64,000 bases of DNA from NCBI GenBank assembly GCA_040754395.1, contig JBFMCL010000015.1, positions 18,704-82,703 on the forward strand, written 5' to 3'. Under the pieces are notes generated by a model. The model worked only from the letters and a program-made list of their open reading frames with translations, ran no database searches and was not told the DNA's origin. Of this stretch, positions 27,346 to 36,522 are shown one piece after another (position 1 is the stretch's first letter; each line of letters opens with the position of its first letter). Made by a program: the position numbers and the translations under genes. Source of the stretch: Nitrospirota bacterium (GTDB lineage Bacteria > Nitrospirota > Thermodesulfovibrionia > Thermodesulfovibrionales > SM23-35).

Positions 27346-27399
27346 CGTGTACCTCCTTTGAGTGAATGATAAATATCCGTGACCGGAATTTCTCTTATT

Positions 27400-27408
27400 A
27401 GTATAGCA
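27400..27408 (-). promoter_or_regulatory. Extended -10 promoter for the subtilisin gene
   Basis: On the minus strand, TGCTATACT is an extended -10. The predicted start is near 27393, giving a leader of about 48 bases before the ATG at 27345. No good -35 is seen. Confidence 0.45.
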
Positions 27409-27505
27409 ATAAGCATTCCACTTCTTCTGAATATTTTTGCACACAGTGTGACAGAAAAAGCACCTCCGGCATCACCCGCTGTAATGACATTGTGCAGTTT
27501 TTTTG

Positions 27506-27534
27506 TTGACAGTGGATGCGTTTGTTAATACAAT
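27506..27534 (+). promoter_or_regulatory. Sigma-70 promoter of the 276-residue exported protein
   Basis: TTGACA at 27506-27511, 17 bases, TACAAT at 27529-27534. Hexamers and spacer length are the same as at 19447-19475. The predicted start is near 27541. Confidence 0.72.
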
Positions 27535-27540
27535 TTTTAT

Positions 27541-27713
27541 AGAAGTACGGCATTGCAATAAATTCCGGTTATCATGGCAGAGATCTTATGCAGAGGTTTT
27601 CTCATCTTAAATGTGCAGGGAGGTGATAAGAACATCGTAATCTTCTGAAGTTCAGACAGGGCGGGGGTCTTTTCCACACACTATACCAACCAACAATAAC
27701 AAGGAGGGGAATA
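27541..27713 (+). promoter_or_regulatory. Long 5' leader with the same SD-like element
   Basis: A leader of about 173 bases. GGAGGTGATA at 27619-27628 copies the element at 19576-19585 and matches the anti-Shine-Dalgarno complement over nine bases, again without a usable start codon behind it. The real site is AAGGAGGGG just before the ATG at 27714. The 368-base gap between the divergent genes holds only this leader and the two promoters. Confidence 0.5.
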
Positions 27714-28544
27714 ATGGTCAAGAAAATCTTTTTGCTGATTTCTGTTGTGTGCGTAATGTCCTGTATCATGGCGCTGCCGTCTCAGGTTTTGGCAAATGGT
27801 AATGGTTTCTGTAACGGGGATTTCGAATACGGGGATCTTGATTGCTGGTCCGGGCAAGGTGATATCGGGGTTGCTGACTTCAATGTCATCACCGGTGCAT
27901 ATTCCGCGTATATGACGACTGCACCCGGTGAAATGAATAATGGCTTCAGTGCACAGGCCCTCCTGTCAGGAAATCCTGCCTACAACTTTCTCTGCAGCTG
28001 GATGGAGAGCGGTCACGCATATCCGGTGAACGTTCCCCAGGCAGTGAACGTGAGCTTCAAGGTCCGCTACAAGACGGATGAAAGTCCATGGAATACCGGG
28101 TGCACTGATCCGTTTGAGGTGAAGCTGGCGACCCCGGACGGCACAATCGAACTGGTCGATATCCAGACAGACGGCATTTCGCCCGGCCCGGGAGCGACAG
28201 TGAAAAATCTCGCGACAGGCGGGTTTATCAGACCGCCAGTGCTGCCGCCGTTTACCTGTGAAGAAGAGCCGGTGGGAGCATTGCAGAATGGTCTTTTTGC
28301 CTGCGAGACACCTGTGTTCGAGGTGAAGAAACGGCTTGCCTACTCGAGCTGTGAACCCGTATTCCTTACCCTTACCATTTGCGACCGCTGTGATGACATT
28401 GTCGACAGTGCCGCGTTTATCGATGATGTCCAGATTACCTTCGAGGACAAGCCCGGAATTCTCTTTACCTCACCCAGTTTGACCGGGGGGCAGCCGATTC
28501 CCTGCGAGATGTACGATTCCACCTGGATCAAGAAGGGCCGGTAA
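27714..28544 (+). CDS. Unknown exported protein
   Basis: A 276-residue protein with a Sec signal peptide (MVKKIFLLISVVCVMSCIMALPSQVLA). The mature part opens with NGNGFCNGDFEYGDLDCW, the start seen in many extracellular beta-sandwich (carbohydrate-binding-like) domains. About 11 Cys residues and a late AAFIDDVQITFEDKPG strand fit a disulphide-stabilised jelly roll. There is no sorting signal or membrane anchor. The gene has its own consensus promoter, a long leader like that of the gene at 19686, and a strong terminator. The function is unknown; ligand binding outside the cell is a guess. Confidence 0.82.
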   Translation: MVKKIFLLISVVCVMSCIMALPSQVLANGNGFCNGDFEYGDLDCWSGQGDIGVADFNVITGAYSAYMTTAPGEMNNGFSAQALLSGNPAYNFLCSWMESGHAYPVNVPQAVNVSFKVRYKTDESPWNTGCTDPFEVKLATPDGTIELVDIQTDGISPGPGATVKNLATGGFIRPPVLPPFTCEEEPVGALQNGLFACETPVFEVKKRLAYSSCEPVFLTLTICDRCDDIVDSAAFIDDVQITFEDKPGILFTSPSLTGGQPIPCEMYDSTWIKKGR

Positions 28545-28568
28545 CGACCGTTCAATCGCTGAAAATTG

Positions 28569-28597
28569 AAGAGGCCGCTTCATGCGGCCTCTTTTTT
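28569..28597 (+). terminator. Rho-independent terminator
   Basis: The stem AAGAGGCCGC (28569-28578) pairs with GCGGCCTCTT (28584-28593) around TTCAT and runs into six T. It follows the exported protein gene by 24 bases and just reaches the stop of the convergent GT2 gene. Confidence 0.93.
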
Positions 28598-29528
28598 ATT
28601 CCCCTGATCTTATTTCTTCCGCAATAACAAAGGAAGGACGGTGCTTTACCTCTTCGAATATCCTCGCGATATATTCTCCGATGATACCGAGGCCGATCAT
28701 AAGGATGCTGCCTATGAAAAGCATAATGAGGATTACTGTGGTGAACCCTTCAACAGCCCTTCCGCTCAGCTTCACATAGACCGTTTGGGCCCCGAGCAGG
28801 AAACTGAAGATGAACGTGAATATGCCGAGCAGGGTCACGATATGCAGGGGGAGTGAGGAAAACGAGGTGAGCGCGGTGACTGCGAGGTCAAAACGCTTGA
28901 GGAAAGAAAAGCGGGGTTTGCCGGTCTCTCTCTCATCAGGGCTGAAAGAAATCCGGGCGGTTCTGAATCCCAGATACGGAATAAGAGTCCGGAAAAACCT
29001 TCCCTTTTCGTGCAGTGACAGGTAGGCGTTGATCACCTTTCTGTCAAGCAGTTTGAAATCGGTGTCTTGTCTGAGGTCGAACCCCGAGACCATCCTCAGT
29101 GTGCGATAAAACAGCATGCTGCCGAATCTGTTCAGCGCCGACTCCCGCTGGCGCCTGATCTTGACACCCTCAACAACCTCATACCCGCCATTTTCCCACT
29201 GGGAAAGCATCTGCGGCAGAAGGTCAGGCGGATGCTGGAGGTCTGCATCCATGACGATGGCAGCGTCTCCCCTGGCACAGCTCAGGCCTGCCTGAATAGC
29301 CGCCTCCTTTCCGAAATTGCGGGTGAAACGTATCGCTCTGATAAGAGAGCGGGTAGATGAATACTGTTTCAGAAGTTCCCATGTGTTGTCCCGTGAACCA
29401 TCGTCAATAAGGATGAGTTCATGAGAGTACCCTGTTGCAGAGAGGATTCTGGAGGTATTTTCCATCACATCCCGGATGGATGCCGCCTCATTGAAGACTG
29501 GAATTATGACCGATATTTTGATTACCAT
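28596..29528 (-). CDS. Membrane GT2 transferase of the ArnC/GtrB (polyprenyl-phosphate glycosyltransferase) type
   Basis: A 310-residue protein with a GT-A domain (about 1-225) and two C-terminal membrane segments (about 228-255 and 263-290), the usual build of enzymes that move a sugar from a nucleotide to undecaprenyl phosphate. Motifs are SVIIPVFNEAASI, DDGSRDNT, VMDADLQHPPDLL and the conserved RQDTDFKLLDRKV. The lipid-linked sugar could feed the GT-C enzymes encoded next door at 29595 and 33622. An extended -10 (29549-29557) lies about 20 bases upstream, and no ribosome site is visible. Confidence 0.9.
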   Translation of the reverse strand: MVIKISVIIPVFNEAASIRDVMENTSRILSATGYSHELILIDDGSRDNTWELLKQYSSTRSLIRAIRFTRNFGKEAAIQAGLSCARGDAAIVMDADLQHPPDLLPQMLSQWENGGYEVVEGVKIRRQRESALNRFGSMLFYRTLRMVSGFDLRQDTDFKLLDRKVINAYLSLHEKGRFFRTLIPYLGFRTARISFSPDERETGKPRFSFLKRFDLAVTALTSFSSLPLHIVTLLGIFTFIFSFLLGAQTVYVKLSGRAVEGFTTVILIMLFIGSILMIGLGIIGEYIARIFEEVKHRPSFVIAEEIRSGE

Positions 29529-29548
29529 AGCATTGACTGTGTGTACCC

Positions 29549-29557
29549 ATTATATCA
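29549..29557 (-). promoter_or_regulatory. Extended -10 element TGATATAAT
   Basis: A perfect extended -10 on the minus strand. The predicted start is near 29542, about 14 bases before the ATG of the GT2 gene. No clear -35. Confidence 0.5.
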
Positions 29558-29594
29558 CAGCAAAACAGCACTGGACACATGAGAAGCAATTGAG

Positions 29595-31346
29595 ATGAGA
29601 GGTGAAACAGGGAGAACCGGAAAACTGCTCCGCGGGGGCGCGGGTATTCTTCTCGCATCTTCGGTAATCGGGATGTTGTATGTCCCCCTGCTGTCCGGAT
29701 ATTTCTCTTCAGACGATATGTCATGGATCTGGTTTGCCGCAACGAAGTCGGTCGGCGAAATTTTGTTCAGCCCTGAAGATTACCGGGCAATAGGCTCAAG
29801 TAATTTCACTCCCATGCTCGGGCTGTCGTTCAAGCTCGACTGGATTCTTTCCGGAATCGATCCCCGCGGATACCTGCTCCATAATCTCTTCGCGGTGGTC
29901 GCTGCAGGGACTGCCCTCTTTATGGTGTTGCGGCTGTATGCCGGGCAGCTGACCGCGTTTGCCGGAGCAGTACTGTATCTGCTCAATCCTGTCGTGCTGT
30001 CGGTATACAGCTGGTCTTCGACGAGGCATTATAGTGAGGGCATGTTCTTCGCCCTCCTCGCAGTATATGTTGCCATCAGGGCGGAAAGGGTCGGCAAAGT
30101 CTCTGCTGCCGGCGGGATTCTGTACCTGCTGGCAGCATTATGCAAGGAAATATACATCCTGCTGCCCGCAGTGATATTCATCGTCTGCAGGGGCGGGTTC
30201 ATGCAGAGGGTGAAAGCGACACTTCCGATGTGGACCGGCCTTGGCGTATACGCGGTATGGAGGGTGGTGATGCTCGGCGGAACCGGAGGCTATCCGTTTG
30301 GGGGCGTTACCGGTATCAGGGATGTGGCCGAAGGCATGGGGAATTCCGTGCATGTCCTTTCCGTGTTTCTCTTCGGGAATTTCTCTCTCCTGTTTTTTCC
30401 GTTGATCGGGATTATTCTGATAACTGCCGGCCGGAAACAGCTCCTGCAATCTGCCGGTATCGCCGCGGTTCTTTTTCTCCCGATCGTGCCGGTGCTCAGC
30501 CTTATCGATCTGAACCACTCATGGGCAAGATACTTTTTCCATCTCTCCGTGTTTCTCACGGTCTCCGGTCTGCTCTGGGGCAATACCATGCTTCGGCAGC
30601 GCGGATGGAAAGGCATCATGGTCGTCATTCTGCTCATCATTACGGTCCCGGTTTTTTTGCTAAGAGGTTTTCATTTGAAAAACCTCCTGAGCGAAGGGAG
30701 CAGCATTTCGAGAGCTGCGGCGGAAGAGTTTATCTTTTCGGAAAAACCGTATGTCGTATCGCGTCAGCCGGTATGGTTTTATGACGGGCTGAGAGATATC
30801 TATCAGTACCTGTTTCACAGGACAATACTTACGAAGGTTATCCCCGAAGAGAATCTGCAGAGCTATCTGTCTGAGGAGAGAAAAGAAGAAATTGCGCTGT
30901 CCGGTTATTCTCTGCCTGTGACAAAGGCGCAGGATGTCAGGCCTGATGCCATAGGCGGCAGAATGAGTGTGGAGGGATATCGATTCACCTGGGACTTTGA
31001 TGGATATGGGGACGGAACGTATCTCATTATCATGGGAAAGGAAAGCGGTCTTTATACGTTTGGGACACCCGTAAAACGCAGAGGGACATATCTGTTTGGC
31101 AGGTATTATCCCGGAGACAGACCACAGGTCTTCTATCTGAGGGCCGTGTACAGGTCACCGGACGGGTGGGAAGCACTCTCCCCCGAATTCAGCATTGAGA
31201 TACCGGGAGACCGCAGTATCAGACTGCAACGGAACGAACAGATGGGCAGTCTGCCGGATACCATGACAGGACGGCATCCTCTGGCATGCCTCCTTTTTCT
31301 GCAGTATCATTCTGTGCAGGAAGCGGGTCAATATGGCGGCGTCTGA
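29595..31346 (+). CDS. Polytopic GT-C-type membrane protein
   Basis: A 583-residue integral membrane protein with about ten hydrophobic segments in the first 360 residues, followed by a soluble beta-rich tail (about 440-560). An Asp-Asp pair in the first outside loop (FSSDDMSW, near residue 38) fits GT-C glycosyltransferases that use lipid-linked sugars. STRHYSEG and LCKEIYILLPAV are further loop motifs of this broad family. It probably modifies a glycan on the periplasmic side, using the product of the divergent ArnC-like enzyme. The exact family is not recognised. It overlaps the acyltransferase gene by 14 bases. Confidence 0.7.
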   Translation: MRGETGRTGKLLRGGAGILLASSVIGMLYVPLLSGYFSSDDMSWIWFAATKSVGEILFSPEDYRAIGSSNFTPMLGLSFKLDWILSGIDPRGYLLHNLFAVVAAGTALFMVLRLYAGQLTAFAGAVLYLLNPVVLSVYSWSSTRHYSEGMFFALLAVYVAIRAERVGKVSAAGGILYLLAALCKEIYILLPAVIFIVCRGGFMQRVKATLPMWTGLGVYAVWRVVMLGGTGGYPFGGVTGIRDVAEGMGNSVHVLSVFLFGNFSLLFFPLIGIILITAGRKQLLQSAGIAAVLFLPIVPVLSLIDLNHSWARYFFHLSVFLTVSGLLWGNTMLRQRGWKGIMVVILLIITVPVFLLRGFHLKNLLSEGSSISRAAAEEFIFSEKPYVVSRQPVWFYDGLRDIYQYLFHRTILTKVIPEENLQSYLSEERKEEIALSGYSLPVTKAQDVRPDAIGGRMSVEGYRFTWDFDGYGDGTYLIIMGKESGLYTFGTPVKRRGTYLFGRYYPGDRPQVFYLRAVYRSPDGWEALSPEFSIEIPGDRSIRLQRNEQMGSLPDTMTGRHPLACLLFLQYHSVQEAGQYGGV

Positions 31347-32460
31347 GCAGCAGAGCAGAAAACTCTACTCTCTGGACTATGCGAGAGGTGTTGCGGTGTT
31401 ACTGGTTTCGACCGGCCATTTCTTCGATCTGCATCCATCTGCGTATGAGTCTGTGAATATCATAAGAAGATCCATCTCATTTTCCGGACTCCCCCTGTTT
31501 TTCGTCCTGAGCGGTTTCCTGCTGACACGACAGATGGTGTTTTACCGGGAAAAGTATGCCGGGACAGGCCGCGCGGGTCTCTGGAAGATGTTCTTTATGA
31601 ATCGGCTGCTGAGGATATACCCGGCATATCTTGTTTCCCTGCTCGTCCTGGGAATGCTCAACGCACATTCCCCCTTCGATATCCTTACCCATGCCTTCAA
31701 CATCCACAATTTTTTTGTGGACCATATCATGTCCATCAATCCCGTGTACTGGACTCTTGCGGTCGAATTTCAATGGTATCTTGCATTCCCTTTTCTCTTC
31801 ATCATGTTTTCGGCGAAAAGGAGTCTGTTCAGGGATATGATGCTGCTGCTGTTTCTGTTCTCTCTCGGGTTTCTGTGGAGGCAATATATGATCAGTCAGT
31901 TCCTGCACGGACTTATTTCGTATGATGAGCTTTTTCTGTTCGGACACGGCCAGCTTATCGCTCATGCCTTTGCCTTTTGTCTCGGGATCGCACTCTTCTA
32001 TTTCTTCATGCATACGGAAAATCGTGCGCACCGTTCTGACGGGATCGCATTGTCCGCAGGTATCGTGCTTTGTCTGATCGGCGGATCCATCACCCTGTGG
32101 GGACTCGAAAGTCCTTCAACTATGTACGGTGTGCACCTGAACCTCGGTTCTTTCTTTTTTCTGCCCCTCGGCTCTTGTCTCATGCTGTACTATATGGTGA
32201 TGAATGAACCCCGGTTCACCGGAGGGAAAAAATATTTCACTTCTTTTGTGAAATGGATAGGGATAATAAGTTACAGCTTATACTTATGGCATTATCCGGT
32301 CATACTGAAGCTCCATGGCACGTCGCAGAATGTGGTACTCGACTTTATGGTCGCGTTTTCTGCCGCAATCGGGTTGTCAGCGGTTTCGTATTTGGTGATC
32401 GAAAAGTATTTTATACAGTTCAAGCGGGTTTTTATGCGCAGGCTTTTGGCGAAAGATTGA
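31333..32460 (+). CDS. Acyltransferase 3 family (OafA-like O-acyltransferase)
   Basis: A 375-residue membrane acyltransferase with about ten transmembrane segments. The family signature LDYARGVAVLLVSTGHFF (about residues 13-30, with the reactive His) and FSGLPLFFVLSGFLL (about 50-64) are clear, as is the basic MNRLLRIYPAYL. Such proteins move acetyl or other acyl groups across the inner membrane onto surface sugars. It overlaps the GT-C gene upstream, so both probably work on the same polysaccharide. It lacks the extra SGNH domain of long OafA proteins. Confidence 0.9.
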   Translation: MAASEQQSRKLYSLDYARGVAVLLVSTGHFFDLHPSAYESVNIIRRSISFSGLPLFFVLSGFLLTRQMVFYREKYAGTGRAGLWKMFFMNRLLRIYPAYLVSLLVLGMLNAHSPFDILTHAFNIHNFFVDHIMSINPVYWTLAVEFQWYLAFPFLFIMFSAKRSLFRDMMLLLFLFSLGFLWRQYMISQFLHGLISYDELFLFGHGQLIAHAFAFCLGIALFYFFMHTENRAHRSDGIALSAGIVLCLIGGSITLWGLESPSTMYGVHLNLGSFFFLPLGSCLMLYYMVMNEPRFTGGKKYFTSFVKWIGIISYSLYLWHYPVILKLHGTSQNVVLDFMVAFSAAIGLSAVSYLVIEKYFIQFKRVFMRRLLAKD

Positions 32461-32481
32461 GATTGCTGGTATCGTGACGAT

Positions 32482-33555
32482 ATGGGAAAAGATATTGGGG
32501 AACTGAATAGGGGCACGGGGATTCTTCTCCTGTGTCCTTCCTGTCATGCGCACCTTTCCAGGGACGAAAGTGTTCTTGAGTGCGGCGGATGCAGGCGAAA
32601 ATACCATATTTCTGAGGGTATCCCGAATTTTCTGAAGGACTCTGAACAGGAGGCGGTCATTTTCTATGAGAACTGGCACAGAGATCCGCATAAGGTATAC
32701 AACCTGAGCGGGATAGGCAGGGTGATAAAGGAATCTCCATGTATCAAAAAATATTCCCGGTTTTTCAAGTATCTGCTTTATACCCAGTTCAAACGCGAGA
32801 GATTCTTCGGGACAGTAGCAAATATGCTCAGGAGGAGGTATCGTGAACCCCGTATACTTGATCTGGGATGCGGCGGCGGTAACCCCGAGTTGCTGAACGC
32901 AGGCGTTCTTTACGGAGTAGATTATTCTCCGACCAGCTTGAAATACAGTCTTGCAAGGCAGTCGTATGCGATGCTGATAAACTGCAATGCAGCGCAACTT
33001 CCATTCGAGGCAGAAACATTTGATTGTCTGGTGAGCAGCGATTTCATCGGGCATGTCCCCCCGCAGGAGAAGGAGAAATTGTTCTCCGAGATGAGCCGGG
33101 TACTGAAAAAGGGGGGACTATGCGCCCATGTGATTGAGACCGACAGCGACAATTTCGTAAAGGAGTTTGCAAAGAAATATCCTGATTTGTATCACAGGTA
33201 TTTCATCGAAGGCATAGGGGGACATTATGGTCTCGAGATGCCAGCCGTCGTCCTGCAGAGATTTCGTGCGGCGGGGCTCCAGCCGCTGAAGGTCAGAAAA
33301 TACTATAGCTATATATGGGATATCGAATCATTTATCGCACTCTTTGACAATGAATACCGGAAAAACTCCTTTCTTTTGCGGGGTGTTCTCTCCTGCTACA
33401 AACTCCTCTGCAAAAACATCACTACGAAGGTAATCGCGACCATGTTCCTGGGGTTCTTCTCTTATCTGACGGATCTCGTAAGCCCTCTGAATAAAGCGGA
33501 GGGAATAATGGTCATATGCACGAAAATAACCAAAGATACTCTGTCCTCAGGATAA
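32482..33555 (+). CDS. SAM-dependent methyltransferase with N-terminal zinc ribbon
   Basis: A 357-residue protein. The first 55 residues form a Trm112-like zinc ribbon with Cys18, Cys21, Cys34 and Cys37 and the typical YHISEGIPNFL. The methyltransferase domain follows (ILDLGCGGGNPELL, YGVDYSP, FDCLVSSDFIGHVP). A C-terminal region (about 260-357) is partly hydrophobic. This architecture is common among methyltransferases of glycan and lipid clusters. The gene is 21 bases after the acyltransferase on the same strand. The substrate is unknown. Confidence 0.82.
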   Translation: MGKDIGELNRGTGILLLCPSCHAHLSRDESVLECGGCRRKYHISEGIPNFLKDSEQEAVIFYENWHRDPHKVYNLSGIGRVIKESPCIKKYSRFFKYLLYTQFKRERFFGTVANMLRRRYREPRILDLGCGGGNPELLNAGVLYGVDYSPTSLKYSLARQSYAMLINCNAAQLPFEAETFDCLVSSDFIGHVPPQEKEKLFSEMSRVLKKGGLCAHVIETDSDNFVKEFAKKYPDLYHRYFIEGIGGHYGLEMPAVVLQRFRAAGLQPLKVRKYYSYIWDIESFIALFDNEYRKNSFLLRGVLSCYKLLCKNITTKVIATMFLGFFSYLTDLVSPLNKAEGIMVICTKITKDTLSSG

Positions 33556-33621
33556 TCAGAAAAAATCATGAATACTATGGGATAGGGCGGAACTTTCCGG
33601 GGGGATACTCTCCTGATCGGG

Positions 33622-35487
33622 TCAGGGCCGACCATGCTGCTGCAGCTGAAGTTCTGTGTGGTGAAGGTGCTGGCCCATCCTGAAGACCGTTTCCTCCTTG
33701 AAGCGATAGAAATCACTGACGTTTTCCCGGTAGATGTCCATCATCTCCCTCGCATATTCCGTACGGAGGTTGATATACAGATTAAAAAGCTGGAGGAGAA
33801 CCCGGGGATTCGCAATTCCCCTGAACCTGCCGGTCCCGAGATCCAGCCTGAGCGAATCAGGGTTCATGGCGTCAAAGACGGTTCTGTGTACAATAACGAC
33901 CGCAGCCTTGTCAAAATAGGCAAGCTTCCAGTCAGGAGACTTCAGCAACCATGAGATGATCTCGATCTCCTCCAGCCCGATGAGGGCAGTCCTGAAGGGA
34001 TATGCGGAGGAGAATCTTTTCAGGTTCTCAGGGGTCAGATCACTCCTGATGCGGAGCCAGACCGGCAATACCGTATTGACATATGGCCCGTAGCGGGGAT
34101 CGATAAATACCTTGTAGTCTGGGTGCATGGTCCATATCATATACCCTCCGGTAAGGTAATCATTGAATACAGGCCCCGGGAGTTTATTATTTTTGATGAA
34201 CATAACCTCTTTTGCGGGGATAAATTCTTCCATACGGGAACCAAACCATGACCTGCTGCTGTATGCCGCATAGTAGCTGAAAAAGATTCCCGACAGACAC
34301 ATCACCAGGAGAAGTACGGTCGCCTGAGATCTCTTCCCGCAATCATCAGGACAGGATTTCTTCAGCAGGAATACCATCGAAAAGACCCACAGCAGAGGAA
34401 AGAAGATGCTCGCACGGGCTCTGCCCATGCCGATAAAAAAAAATGTGAGATTGGTAATCAGGAGCGAAAACTCAAAATGCCTCTGCTTCCTGCACTCCTG
34501 TATGAACGCGAGCAGAAAAAAGGCAAGCATCGTCAGCATGGACCATGCGCTTATCATAGGTCTGAAGGCATGGATCTTCGGAAAGAGCACCTGCCAGAGA
34601 TCAGAATACGCCTGCAGGTGCGCTGCAAGGCCTATGTATTCATCTGATGTCAGGTAATGAAACAGGGCAGCATGATACGAGATGCCGTGGGGATTTGCGA
34701 GTGTTGCAAGGTAAGAGAGGATCACTGTGATCCCGAAGCACTGCAGCAAACTTTTCGGCAGGGCTTCTTTTTTTGTGAGGAAATAGCTGAACAATTCCCC
34801 GCACAGCGTCAGGGTGATGAAGAACAGGCCAAAGATGAACCCGCCGTGGGTATTCACCCATATCAGAAAAAGCACAGGGTACACCGGGAAGAGATTCTTC
34901 CTCCCTGACCTGGAATAGAAATAGACAAATACGGCGAACGAGAAAAACAGTATGGTGAACAGTTCAGGCTTGATGATGGTGACTGTTGGTGCCATGACCG
35001 CAGCAACGAGCATCAGACCGGCAACATGACGAATATCGGGGGCGCTGCCGATTGCCTTTGCATAGGAGAGAACAAGTCCTGAGACAAGAAAGAGGATCAG
35101 CCACATCATGATATACAGTCCTGTTACCGAACCAGCCTGATAAACAATATACAGGAGAGAACTGCCGATCCAGGTGACATACTTCCAGCCGGTATCCACA
35201 GGTGTCCAGGAAAACTGCGTGTGGTCGATATGCCAGGTGCGGTCTTGCATATATTGTTCCCCGTATTTCAGATGAAACCAGAGGTCGTAGTCGTAATCGA
35301 TTGAAGCATAGTAGAATAATACGGACAGCAGCAGCAGTAAGGCCGCCATCCGGGTTATGCCTTTGGTATGAAAAACAGAGAAGAATTTGTGTGGCAGTGT
35401 TTGTCGAGGTTCCGCAGGACTTTTGCCTTCAACAGGAGATGAGGTGTCTGCAGAAAGCGAACGGACCCGCTTGCTTTTTTTCGACAT
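33622..35487 (-). CDS. Polytopic membrane protein, GT-C-like, unknown function
   Basis: A 621-residue membrane protein. A basic Ser/Pro-rich cytoplasmic N-terminus (1-42) precedes about ten membrane segments (about 45-410), and a soluble C-terminal domain follows (about 415-621). The first outside loop carries YDYDLWFHLKYGEQYM. This Asp-x-Asp-LWxHL pattern is seen in many uncharacterised GT-C-like membrane proteins. The tail has FNDYLTGGYMIW and FIDPRYGPY, also typical of that group. A transferase for lipid-linked sugars is plausible but not shown. A promoter at 35493-35521 would start transcription at the ATG itself. Confidence 0.65.
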   Translation of the reverse strand: MSKKSKRVRSLSADTSSPVEGKSPAEPRQTLPHKFFSVFHTKGITRMAALLLLLSVLFYYASIDYDYDLWFHLKYGEQYMQDRTWHIDHTQFSWTPVDTGWKYVTWIGSSLLYIVYQAGSVTGLYIMMWLILFLVSGLVLSYAKAIGSAPDIRHVAGLMLVAAVMAPTVTIIKPELFTILFFSFAVFVYFYSRSGRKNLFPVYPVLFLIWVNTHGGFIFGLFFITLTLCGELFSYFLTKKEALPKSLLQCFGITVILSYLATLANPHGISYHAALFHYLTSDEYIGLAAHLQAYSDLWQVLFPKIHAFRPMISAWSMLTMLAFFLLAFIQECRKQRHFEFSLLITNLTFFFIGMGRARASIFFPLLWVFSMVFLLKKSCPDDCGKRSQATVLLLVMCLSGIFFSYYAAYSSRSWFGSRMEEFIPAKEVMFIKNNKLPGPVFNDYLTGGYMIWTMHPDYKVFIDPRYGPYVNTVLPVWLRIRSDLTPENLKRFSSAYPFRTALIGLEEIEIISWLLKSPDWKLAYFDKAAVVIVHRTVFDAMNPDSLRLDLGTGRFRGIANPRVLLQLFNLYINLRTEYAREMMDIYRENVSDFYRFKEETVFRMGQHLHHTELQLQQHGRP

Positions 35488-35492
35488 GAACT

Positions 35493-35521
35493 AGTATAAA
35501 GAAAAGGCCCGCAATTGTCAT
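35493..35521 (-). promoter_or_regulatory. Promoter placed for a leaderless mRNA
   Basis: On the minus strand, ATGACA (35521-35516), 17 bases, TATACT (35498-35493). The predicted start (about 35486) coincides with the ATG at 35487, and no ribosome site exists. Confidence 0.6.
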
Positions 35522-35551
35522 GTAATTTAAAGCAGTTGCAGAACGTATAAG

Positions 35552-36517
35552 ATGCTCAACAGGAAATTTGTCATAAAAAAATATGGTGAGGAGGATATCC
35601 CCGGTATCCTCGAACTCTTTTCCCTGTCTTTCGGGAAGGAGGCATCGGAGGAGTGGTTTGTATGGAAGTACGCGAGGGCTCCATGGTCTTCAAGGGGGTA
35701 TGTGGTGCGGCATAATGGCATGGTAGCCGCGTTTTACGGGGGACTGCGGTTCAGATTCATGTTTCGCAACAGGGAACTGTGGGCATACCAGTTCTGCGAT
35801 GTGATGACGCACCGGAAATACAGGACGAAACTCTTCGGAAGAAATCCGCTTGTAATCGAAATTGCAAAAGTCTTCGATAAGGAGAATGCCATGGACTTTG
35901 CCTTCGGGTTCCCCTCCGAAAGGCATGCCCGCCTGCAGACAATGATGATGGGCGCGACTTCCTACCGGCGTCTGACGGTGTTCAGAAAAGAATTGTCCGT
36001 CGTCAGCCGTTTCTCCCGGGTGCGGTGCAGGGTCAGGATTGGATGGGATACCATCAATGATGCCGAAACAGACGCATTGTGGGAAAGGTCTGCACGCGCC
36101 ACGGAACTCTCGATAGTAAAGGACAGCGCGTTCCTGCGATGGAGATACAGGGAAAATCCGGCCGGGGAATATCAGGCGGTTGTCTTTAAAGGGCTGTTGT
36201 CCCGGAGCATAAAGGCGTTGGCGGTGATAAAAATTACCGGGGAAGAACTGCAGATCGCGGACTTCCTGCTGCCGGAGCAGGGCATGCACGGGATTTTCCT
36301 GAAAGCGGTGGAAAGAATCGCCGCAGACCGGCAGGTGAAAGCCATTGTCACATGGGCGAACAGCAGTGAACCGGTAGCCCGCTCCCTTATTGCATCAGGA
36401 TACCGCGCACAGGAGGGGATTCCCTTCGGCGTAAGGATTATTGATGAAGCGAAGATGCGGGAACAGGATTTCTATGAAAAGTACTCTTACCGGATGGGGG
36501 ACTATGATGCTTCCTGA
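35552..36517 (+). CDS. GNAT-family acetyltransferase
   Basis: A 321-residue protein with a GNAT fold. The first half shows IKKYGEEDIPGILELFSLSFG, then GGLRFRFMFRNRELWAYQFCDVMTHRKYR, the strand-loop that normally binds acetyl-CoA. The second half (about 170-321) has FLRWRYRENPAGEYQAVVF, typical of GNAT_9-like proteins with two acyltransferase lobes. In a glycan region it may N-acetylate an amino sugar or nucleotide sugar. It ends 5 bases before the end of the convergent radical SAM gene. No clear ribosome site is present. Confidence 0.75.
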   Translation: MLNRKFVIKKYGEEDIPGILELFSLSFGKEASEEWFVWKYARAPWSSRGYVVRHNGMVAAFYGGLRFRFMFRNRELWAYQFCDVMTHRKYRTKLFGRNPLVIEIAKVFDKENAMDFAFGFPSERHARLQTMMMGATSYRRLTVFRKELSVVSRFSRVRCRVRIGWDTINDAETDALWERSARATELSIVKDSAFLRWRYRENPAGEYQAVVFKGLLSRSIKALAVIKITGEELQIADFLLPEQGMHGIFLKAVERIAADRQVKAIVTWANSSEPVARSLIASGYRAQEGIPFGVRIIDEAKMREQDFYEKYSYRMGDYDAS

Positions 36518-36522
36518 CAGTC

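Noticed and set aside
27346..27444. N-terminal extension of the subtilisin frame
   Set aside because: A perfect AAGGAGG directly before the later ATG and a signal peptide starting there show the real start.
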